From Conus ventricosus (taxonomy: Eukaryota > Mollusca > Gastropoda > Neogastropoda > Conidae): a stretch of 64,000 nucleotides of DNA. The notes below the pieces were generated by a model. The model saw only the letters and a list, made by a program, of their open reading frames with translations, did not search any database and was not told the origin of the DNA. Positions 56,201 through 64,000 of the stretch are shown piece by piece (the first letter of the stretch is position 1; the number at the start of each line of letters is the position of its first letter). The translations under genes and the position numbers were made by a program. The stretch spans positions 74,702,783 through 74,766,782 of the forward strand of contig CM031616.1 in the NCBI GenBank assembly GCA_018398815.1. The letters are read 5' to 3'.

Positions 56201-58230
56201 GGAGAGGTTGAGAGAAGAGGAACAAAGGAGGAATTAGAATGGAACAAAGAAGGTTGAGAAGGGAACAAAGGAGAGGTTGGAGAGAAGGTGGGAAAAAAAG
56301 AAGGTTAGAAGTGGAACAAAAGGAGGAATTAAGAAGGTGGAACAAAAGGAGGAATTGAAGAAGTGGAACAAAAGGAAGTTGAAGAGGAACAAAGGAGGAT
56401 TGAAGAAGGAACAAAAGAGGAAGAGGTGAAGAAAGGAGGAATTGAAGAAGGGAACAAAAGGAAGGGTTGGAGAAGAGGAAAAAAGGAATAGAGAGGAACA
56501 AAAGAAGGAATTGAAGAAGAGGAAAAAAAGGAGGAATTGAAGAGAGAAAAGGAAGAAAGGAACAAAAGGAGGAATTGAAGAAGAGGAACAAAGGAAGGGT
56601 TGAAGAAGAGGAAAAAAGGAGGAATTGAAGAAGAGGAACAAAAGGAGGAGTTGGAAGAAGAAAAAAGGAGGAATTGAAGAAGAGGAACAAAAGGAAGAGG
56701 TTGGAGAAGAGGAACAAAAGGAGGAATTGAAGAAGAGGAACAAAAGAAGGAATTGAAGAAGAGAAGAAAAGGAGGAATTGAAGAAGAGGAACAAAAGGAA
56801 GAAGAGGAACAAAAGGAGGAATTGAAGAAGAGGAACAAAAGGAAGGGTTGAGAAGAGGAACAAAAGGAGGAATTGAAGAAGAGGAACAAAAGGAGGGGTT
56901 GGGGAAGAAAAGGAGGAATTGAAGAAGAGGAACAAAAGGAATAGAGAGACAAAAGGAGGAATTGAAGAAGAGGAACAAAAGAAGATTGAAGAAGAGGAAA
57001 AAAGGAGGAATTGAAGAAGAGGAAAAAAGGGAGAGGAAAAAAGGGGAATTGAAGAAGAGGAACAAAAGGAAGGTTGAGAAGAGGAACAAAAGGAGGAATT
57101 GAAGAAGAGGAACAAAAGGAGGGGTTGAGAAAGAATGAGGAACAAAAGGAGGAATTGAAGAAGAGGAACAAAAGAGGGTTGAAGAAGAGGAACAAAAGGA
57201 GGATTGAAGAAGAGGAACAAAAGGAGGGTTGGAGAAGAGGAACAAAAGGAGGAATTGAAGAAGAGGAACAAAAGGAGGAATTGAAGAAGGTAAAGGGGAT
57301 GAAGAGGAAAAAAGGGGAATTGAAGAAGAGGAACAAAAGAGGAATTGAAAAGAGGAACAAAAGGAGGAGTTGGAGAAGGGAATAAAGAGAGGTTGGAGAA
57401 GAGGAACAAAAAAGAGAGGCAAATTGGAAGAAGAGGAACAAAAGGAGGGGTTGGAGAAGAGAACAAAAGGAGGGTTGAGAAGAGGAACAAAAGGAGGAAT
57501 TGAAGAAGAGGAACAAAAGGAGAAGAGGAAAAAGGAGGATTGAGAAGGATAAAAGGAGGATTGAGAAGAGGAACAAAAGGAATTGAAAGGAACAAAAGAG
57601 TTGGAGAAGGAAAAGAGGTTGGAAGAGGAAAAGAGAGGTTGAGAAGAGGAAAAAAGGAGGATTGAAGAAGAGGAACAAAAGGAGGTTGGAGAAGAGAAAC
57701 AAAAGGAGGGTTGGAGAAGAGGAACAAAAGTAGGGGTTGGAGAAGAACAAAAGGAGGAATTGAAGAAGGGGAACAAAAGGAGGAATTGAAGGGGAACAAA
57801 AGGAGGAATTGAAGAAGGGGAACAAAAGGAGGAATTGAAGAAGGGGAACAAAAGGAGGAATTGAAGAAGAGGAACAAAAGGAGGGGCTGGAGAAGAGGAA
57901 CAAAAGGAGGAATTTTAGAAGGGAACAAAAGGAGGAATTGAAGGGGAATAAAAGGAGGAATTGAAGAGGAACAAAAGGAGGAATTGAAGAAGGGGAATAA
58001 AAGGAGGAATTGAAGAAGAGGAAGAAAAGGCGGAATTGAAGAAGGGGAATAAAAGGAGGAATTGAAGAAGGGGAATAAAAGGAGGAACTAGAGAAGAGGA
58101 ACAACAGGAGGAATTGAAGAGGTTGGAGTAGAGGAACAACAGGAGGAATTGAAGAACAAAAGGAGGGGATGGAGAAGGGGAACAAAAGGAGGAATTGAAG
58201 AGGTTGGAGAAGGGGAGGGAAGTTAGGAGG
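53215..58230. repeat. 26-bp purine-rich minisatellite, about 5 kb
   Basis: About 190 copies of GAGGAACAAAAGGAGGAATT plus GAAGAA. Two common variants, GGAGGAATTGAAG and GGAGGGGTTGGAG, are intermixed. Between about 56000 and 57700 many copies are shortened. Because 26 is not a multiple of three, the long minus-strand frames change phase with each unit and stay open only for lack of stop triplets. Confidence 0.97.
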
Positions 58231-58415
58231 CAACAGTGGCAGAACAGGAAAAGAGAGGAAGAGGAAGAGGAAAGGAGAGGTAGATGAAGAGGAATGGAGA
58301 GGAAGAGGAAGAGGAGGGTAAAGATCGGGAGGAAACAGAGGAGAAAAGGAAATGGGGATGACGACAAAGATGAAGGGGGCAAGAGAAGAAAGTGGAAGAG
58401 AAGGAAAAGAACAGG

Positions 58416-58421
<6 letters not shown>

Positions 58422-58495
<74 letters not shown>

Positions 58496-58543
58496 CAGAG
58501 AGACAGACAGACAGAGACTGACAGTGAGAGTGAGACAGGAAGA

Positions 58544-58604
<61 letters not shown>

Positions 58605-58606
58605 AT
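58422..58606. repeat. (GA)n microsatellite
   Basis: A GA tract with a GACAGACA-type interruption at 58488-58545. It joins the 3' end of the adjacent minus-strand LINE. Confidence 0.97.
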
Positions 58607-59661
58607 TGATTGATTGATCTTTAATACCCAAGGATGAAGATTTTAGGCCAAAGCCTAGTCTTACAATCTGTCCTTGTCATGCATACATTATTTCAGCACA
58701 TATCATTCATACAGACAATTCAACATAGCAACATAATCTAATTCTACAATGATAAGCAAACTGCTCATAAAAGCACTAATGAGATGGGGGATGGTAAAAC
58801 AAAAGGAAACTTACAAGCAAACAAACAAACAAAAACTACAGAGAGAGAGAGAGGTCAGAGGAGGGTGGGGAAGAGAGAATGGTAGGTAGGGGGAGGAGAA
58901 AAGGGATGGTAGACAGTGGGAGTGGGGATGAGCGATTTTAACGGAGTAGGTTTTATGTTGAGACGATTTATCCAAAGTATGGTTCACAGAAGACTTAGCG
59001 AATGGACGCTAATCATTGTAATCGAATAATTTAACTACTGAAACATAAAATGTTTATGCAAATGTTCCTTGAAAGGTTTTAAAGTATTCATGTTTTGTAG
59101 ATTCGGTGGAAGCGAGTTCCAGACATATGGTCCAGAGTAAGCTAGGCTTGTTTTGTATAGATCAATGCGTGGGTAGGGAAGAAGGAATTTCGTCGAGCCA
59201 GAAAAGCTGTTTGATCTTGTAAAAAGGGCATTGATATAACATGGCATAGTATCTGTCAAGATTGTAAACATAAATGATGCCTTGTTGATTTCCAATTGCC
59301 TATTCAGAGGAAGTATGTTCAGCACTTTTAGTTTTTCGTCTGTTGTTAGAGATACAGCTGGATGGAGTAGCTTTGCTGCACGTCTATGGAGAGATTCAGC
59401 CTTTTTTTGTGGACGTCACTACTGCCGTCCCACACTGTTGAGGCGTAATTTATACGTGACATTATGTGTGCATTGAAGAAAAGTTTAAGCACATTACTGT
59501 TGACGTAGCGCTTTAATTGAGATAACAGGAAAAGGTGTTTTGAGACTACCTTGCATACGTTATTGAGATGAGATTGCCATTTCAATTCTTTATCTATCGT
59601 TAACCCTAAAACACGATGCTCATCTACCTGCTCGATAGAAGTGCCATTCAACTGAAGTTTT

Positions 59662-59662
<1 letters not shown>
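58607..59662 (-). mobile_element. 5'-truncated LINE, copy A
   Basis: In minus sense: the RT thumb and C-terminal region (V-L-G-L-T-I-D-K-E-L-K-W, then I-N-Y-A-S-T-V-W-D, then L-N-I-L-P-L-N-R-Q-L). The protein ends near 59035, and a 3' UTR of about 430 bp ends in a short CAAT-type repeat (ATTGATTGATTGAT on the plus strand) against the GA array. CR1/Jockey-like. The 5' truncation point also abuts a GA array. Confidence 0.85.
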
Positions 59663-59667
<5 letters not shown>

Positions 59668-59711
<44 letters not shown>

Positions 59712-59800
59712 GGTGGGCCGAGAGAGAGACAGAGACACACAGAGAGAGAGGATGGGTGGGGTGAGAGAGATAGACACAGAGAGTAAGACAAAGACAGACA

Positions 59801-59899
<99 letters not shown>

Positions 59900-59939
59900 G
59901 AGGACAAAGAGAGAGAGAGACAAAGACAGAGAGAGACAA

Positions 59940-59995
<56 letters not shown>

Positions 59996-60000
59996 GGACA
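59668..60000. repeat. (GA)n microsatellite, compound
   Basis: Several GA tracts interrupted by GACACAGA and GGATGGGTGGG units. It lies between LINE copy A and the P450 exon. Confidence 0.95.
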
Positions 60001-60051
60001 AAGACACAGAGACAGAGAGGGAGAGAGAGAATGGGTGGGGGAATGGCCTAC

Positions 60052-60161
60052 CTCCTGTTGAATGATGCTCTCATAGTGCTGCATGAAAGAGGCCTGCCAC
60101 ATGGCTCGTGTAAACGCTTGTCGGTTCTCCACCCATCTCTCTCCCTGTCCAAACAACAGCC
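60052..60161 (-). CDS. Cytochrome P450, internal exon (helix C)
   Basis: A 110-bp exon on the minus strand, from acceptor GTGTCCGCAG to donor GTAGGC. After two bases completing a codon, 36 open codons read L-L-F-G-Q-G-E-R-W-V-E-N-R-Q-A-F-T-R-A-M and end I-I-Q-Q-E. The block G-x-x-F-x-x-G-x-x-W-x-x-x-R is the P450 helix-C signature; Trp and Arg contact the haem propionates in known structures. It ends in phase 0 and joins the exon at 48976-49205. A TG tract on the minus strand sits directly before the acceptor. CYP2-clan affinity is inference. The N-terminal exons were not identified with certainty. Confidence 0.85.
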
Positions 60162-60165
60162 CTGC

Positions 60166-60208
<43 letters not shown>
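60166..60208. repeat. (CA)n microsatellite
   Basis: A CA tract immediately upstream (minus sense) of the P450 acceptor. Confidence 0.95.
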
Positions 60209-60215
<7 letters not shown>

Positions 60216-60364
60216 AGACAGCCTAAACTGAAGGTTCAAAACGTATGCCTGATATCTGTCTTTTAGTGTTTTCTTATCAAAATAGTTTTACAATTTCGAA
60301 CGTAGGCCTACTTGTAAACGTTATTCAAACCAACACACACAAAAATTCATATAAATCGTTCCAT

Positions 60365-60366
<2 letters not shown>

Positions 60367-60416
<50 letters not shown>
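60367..60416. repeat. (GA)n microsatellite
   Basis: A pure GA tract against the 3' end of LINE copy B. Confidence 0.97.
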
Positions 60417-60419
<3 letters not shown>

Positions 60420-61160
60420 ATTTAATACGCAAGGATGAAGATTTTAGGCCAAAGCCTAGTCTAACAATCTGTCCTTGTCATGCATACATTATTTTAACAT
60501 ATATCATTCATACTGACAATTCAACATATTACTGTCATCTAATTCTCCAATGATAAGCAGACTGTTCATAAAAGTAATGACATGGTGGGTAGTCAAACAG
60601 AAGGAAACTTACAAATACAAAAACAAGCAAAAAAACAAAACTAGAGAGAGGTCGGAGGGAGGGGGGGGGGGGGGGGGGGAGAATGGTAGGTAGTCGGAGA
60701 AAAGGGATGGTAGACAGTGGGAGTGGGGATGAGCGATTTAATGGAGTAGGTTATATGTTTGGACGGTGTATTCAAAGTATGGTTTTACAGAAGACTTTGT
60801 GAATGGACATTAATAATTTCAACAGAATAATCAAATTACTGAGACATTGAATATCTATGTAAACGTTTCTTGAAAAGTTTTAAAGTATTCATATTTTGTA
60901 GAGTCTGTGGGAACAAATTCCAGATATATGGTCCAGAGTAAGCTAGGCTTGTTTTGTATTGACCAATGCGTGGGTAGGGGAGAAGGAATTTCTTCGAGCC
61001 AGAAAAGCTGTTCAATCCTTTCAAAAAGGGCATTGATACGACATGGCATAGTATTTGTCAAGGTTGTAAAAATAAAATGCCTTGTTGAATTCTAATTGCT
61101 TACTCAAAGGAAGTATGTTCAGCGCTTTTAGTTTTTTGTCTGTTGTTAGAGGTACGGGCT

Positions 61161-61165
<5 letters not shown>
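60417..61165 (-). mobile_element. 5'-truncated LINE, copy B
   Basis: Same family as copy A: the 3' UTR and the C-terminal coding end are clearly homologous (L-L-P-Y-P-R-I and T-S-L-A-Y-S-G-P-Y). It is truncated further 3' than copy A. A G run (60660-60680) lies in the UTR. GA tracts stand at both ends. Confidence 0.85.
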
Positions 61166-61201
<36 letters not shown>

Positions 61202-61217
61202 GGAGAGAGAGAGAGAA
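61166..61217. repeat. (GA)n microsatellite
   Basis: A GA tract at the 5' truncation point of LINE copy B. Confidence 0.95.
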
Positions 61218-61375
61218 ACTGGGATCACGGGTGGCGAGCACACGGGTAAAGACAGTCAAGAAAAGAGAGGCAGAGGGTGGAGAAGGGAGAGTGTTGGGGA
61301 TGGTGGGAAAGTGTTAGGGGGAACGAAGATGAAGGAGCCGGGAGTATCATGGAATGACGGGTAAAAGGAGAGGCC

Positions 61376-61544
61376 GATTAATCCTGGCCCCCCTCTCCAT
61401 CCTTCCCAGCCGCTCAAAGGTGAAACACAAGTGCTTCGCCATCTGCTTCCGAGGTTCTATCTTCTGACCCTGAACAAGGTCAAGTGTAAGTGCAGCAGAG
61501 CGTACACTGCAGCCTCCGTCACACCGCCCACCACTGCCGAGGGC
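61376..61544 (-). CDS. Candidate exon upstream of the P450 exons
   Basis: On the minus strand a very strong pyrimidine tract and acceptor (ATCCCTTGTCTTCACAG) precede 61544. Two frames are plausible: one has L-C-F-T-F-E-R-L-G-R-M-E-R-G, the other V-V-G-G-V-T-E-A-A-V-Y-A-L-L. I see no P450 signature, so a link to the downstream P450 exons is only positional. On the opposite strand an acceptor CATCCTTCCCAG and donor GTAAGT bracket 61410-61485, also open, so strand is not settled. Confidence 0.35.
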
Positions 61545-61709
61545 CTGTGAAGACAAGGGATAAAAACAAACAAAAAAAGAAACTCCTCTAAATCCACCGT
61601 TTGATGCCGCTCACACATAAGCAGCTGATACTCTGCCAGCCGCACAACTTAAGCGCCAGCACGGGGTTGCTGACTAAGCCTACAGTCATTTTATACAATA
61701 TTCGTCCAC

Positions 61710-62172
61710 GGCAAATACCTGTCACAGAGAATACAAAAGACAAGATGTTCTTATGTAAAGTCTCAACATACCTGTCACACAGAATACCAAAGACAAGATG
61801 TTTTTGTATAAAATAACATATGTCACAGATATACAAAAGACAAGATGTTTCTTGCGCGCTGGTGACCTACTCGTTTTTGAGTGAACCAGCATTTTAGGAA
61901 GAAGAAGAAAGTCACATATCTGTCACAGAGGATATCAAAGACAAGATGTTCTGGTATACAGTCACGTATCTGTCAGAAAATACAAAAGACAATATATTTC
62001 TTGTATAAAGTCACATATCTATCACAGAGGATACCAAAGACAAGTTCTTGTGTAATGTCACACAGAATACCAAAGACAAGATGTTCTGGTATAGAGTCAC
62101 AAAGAATACCAAAGACAAGATGTTCTGGTATAGAGTCACACAGAATACCAAAGACAAGATGTTCTGGTTAAA
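61710..62172. repeat. Minisatellite, unit about 40-50 bp, 9 copies
   Basis: Copies share GTCACACAGAATACCAAAGA and CAAGATGTTCTGGTAT. The left copies are older and longer; the last three are close to 39 bp. Confidence 0.92.
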
Positions 62173-62569
62173 GTCTTTCACCGATATCTCCGGGAGGAAA
62201 ACTGCGGGCAATCAGAAATGAACTGCGGCTTCCTTTCGTCCAGTTTCTTTCCAATTTAAAGCAAAAAAAACAAAAACAAACAAACACGCACACACATAGA
62301 CACAGACACATCCACAGACACCCACGCCTTATCTCCAGTCTGACGCTTTATATCTCAGCAAAAACATGCCCCCATTTTTCATCATTGTGTACCGAGCTTC
62401 CCCCGTTGACAAAAACGCGCGCGCGCACACTCGTACTTAAGTGTGGTCGTAGAAACACGAATCAACAGTTCAAACACTGAACTGAATTTTGCATCGACAA
62501 ATCTAAATGTAGTCAAGCCTAAAACAGGCTGCATACTACGAACAATTCATAAAAAATTAATACTGAAAT

Positions 62570-62612
<43 letters not shown>

Positions 62613-63078
62613 TCACCAACCATAAGACCGACAGCGAATCAGCGGTAAACAATTGTACAAAACTGTAATGCTTTCAAAGGGCGCGCAAAACCAACAAACA
62701 ATAGAACTCGCGGAAAGAGATCGGCTACAGCGAACTAAATGGTTGACGCCTGGTTTGATTCGATGAGGATATCATATTACTAACGTTCCAGCTCTTGCAT
62801 ACAAAACCCCTGTACTTCACTGGCAGCGCTGTCTCCAAAGAACATCGTCCTGTCGACCTCTACATCATGACCAAGACACGATGACCCATCTTGATTAAGT
62901 CACAGCAGCAACACAGACATGAATTCCCTGTAAACCCTGAAACGACGGAACTGAACTGAATGATTGCGGTGTGTCCGTCCACTGAATCAAAATCAGCTTG
63001 GCCTGGTCAGGACACAGTCACAGTTTCTGACTCACGTCTGTAACAACACGAGTTTTGTGTAATCATCCAATGTTGGTT
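62173..63078. other. Unique sequence with a (TAA)n tract
   Basis: Contains an AAT/TAA microsatellite (62569-62612) and a short CG/CA run (62417-62430). No gene recognised. Confidence 0.5.
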
Positions 63079-63103
63079 GTGTGTGTGTGTGTGTGTGTGT
63101 GTG
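63079..63103. repeat. (GT)n microsatellite at the LTR4 boundary
   Basis: A GT tract that runs straight into the TGTCACGA end of LTR4. Confidence 0.95.
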
Positions 63104-64000
63104 TGTCACGAGTTTGTCTCGAGGCCTACGACGTTTGACCCATCTGGGGTGGCGGAGTTGTTCATTTGTTTATTGTCGTTGCTGTTGTCGTGTATCCGTC
63201 CCTTGATGTGGCTTGTGGTGCGGTTGCACCTTGGTGTAGTTCAGCTCAACTTCGGTTTGCTTTCTCTCTCTCTCTCTCTAATTCCACTGCCCGTGCTATT
63301 TATTCTGCAAGTTCACGGGTGGCCGGTACCTTTCTCTCGAACTTTCTGTCTATCGGCCTCTCGCCTGTCTTTTTACCTGTCGCACGTGCTTCATTTCTTT
63401 TAGTTTGAAGTATGCTCACTCTGTGACGTAGGGTGGCATGTTCGCCGCCATTGCTGAGGGAGGTTAGCTCTTCACTCGAGCGGAAGATGTCTCTGGGGGC
63501 GCCTGCTCCAGTCTTGGTTCTTTACCGTATCATCGAGAGTACAGTCAGTACTTTCAATTCCTGCAGTCGGCCTGTAGGAGAGGGACATCACTTCTTCTGT
63601 TTCCGCATCTTCGCCTCTGTCCTCTCGACTGGACAGAGGGTAGAGAGTCGTTTGACCCGCCTCTTCGGGGTCACCCACGGGTAGCTGGTAAGCATCAGTT
63701 TCGTGGTTTGTTTGTTTTGGTTTGTTGTTGTTAGTCGACTTAGTCTCCTCTTTTGCGCAATTTTCTTTTGTTTTCGAAATTGTAAGAGAAATATTGTGTG
63801 AGACCTTTTCTCTGGTTAATTCAATCTTTAACCTTGCCATTCTAAATTATTTCCAAAATTCTTTCTCCCGTTTACACATCTGGTGATGCGGTAGTCGGTG
63901 GGGATGGGAGAGAACCTGGTGATTCAGGGTTGGAACTTGCTTGGTCTCGCTCGTCCGCCCCTGTCACGTTCGCCGGACTCTTATCCTTCGGCCACCGTCT
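63104..64000 (+). repeat. LTR4 of the same retrotransposon family, cut by the window
   Basis: Sense on the plus strand, opposite to the element at 35.9-47.7 kb. It starts TGTCACGAGTTTGTC, sharing with LTR2 the extra terminal block absent from LTR1 and LTR3. It contains the same CT run (63262-63281), CGGGTGGCCGGTACC and GGTCACCCACGGGTAGCTGG blocks, and is still ongoing at the window end. Whether a whole element or a solo LTR follows cannot be seen. Confidence 0.9.

Noticed and set aside
61410..61485. Plus-strand exon with donor GTAAGT
   Set aside because: The splice signals are good and the frame is open, but the minus strand has an even stronger acceptor and lies next to minus-strand P450 exons. 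Not called separately; mentioned as an alternative.

Overview
The window looks like nuclear DNA of an animal. Short spliced exons sit in long introns, and there is a tRNA-derived SINE, several non-LTR retrotransposons of metazoan type, a large Ty3/gypsy-class LTR element, and very many micro- and minisatellites. A mollusc, perhaps a gastropod, is my best guess, but no single marker gene proves it. Coding regions of genes and transposons alike carry scattered one-base indels. This is the pattern of a lightly polished long-read assembly, so a 'broken' frame here need not be a real mutation. A 1,000-N gap lies at 29435-30434.

Layout. 1-9.2 kb: plus-strand exon candidates at 1063-1127, 4475-5109 and 5892-6078, with two large minisatellites (45-bp and 40-bp units) and GT arrays. 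10.8-13.7 kb: a decayed minus-strand LINE. 15.2-18.2 kb: two exons in compatible phase, separated by an intron that is almost wholly a 12/24-bp minisatellite. 19.4-20.8 kb: a 41-bp minisatellite. 20.9-23.0 kb: a plus-strand LINE with reverse transcriptase and RNase H. 24.4-27.1 kb: a probable coding region for a very charged protein made of 17-residue and then 9-residue tandem repeats. 27.8-28.8 kb: a LINE remnant and an intact-looking SINE with target-site duplications. 29.1-31.2 kb: two further minisatellites either side of the gap. 32.0-35.5 kb: a plus-strand CR1/Jockey-like LINE with internal repeat expansions.

35.9-47.7 kb: one LTR retrotransposon, sense on the minus strand, closed by a perfect 5-bp target duplication. 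It has a tRNA-Pro-type primer site, a purine tract and LTRs of about 2 kb. Its domain order is gag - protease - integrase - reverse transcriptase - RNase H. The enzymes are Ty3/gypsy-like, but integrase lies before RT, as in Ty1/copia. That arrangement is known from Gmr1-like elements. A solo LTR of a related subfamily has inserted into its integrase, and another LTR of that subfamily begins at 63104 on the opposite strand.

49.0-60.2 kb: two exons of a minus-strand cytochrome P450 gene, with compatible reading phase. The 10.8-kb intron between them is mostly purine-rich tandem arrays plus one LINE. 60.4-64 kb: a second copy of that LINE, another candidate exon, a further minisatellite and the fourth LTR.

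The main theme is repeat dynamics. Roughly 30% of the non-N sequence is tandem minisatellite, and several arrays begin or end at splice junctions.
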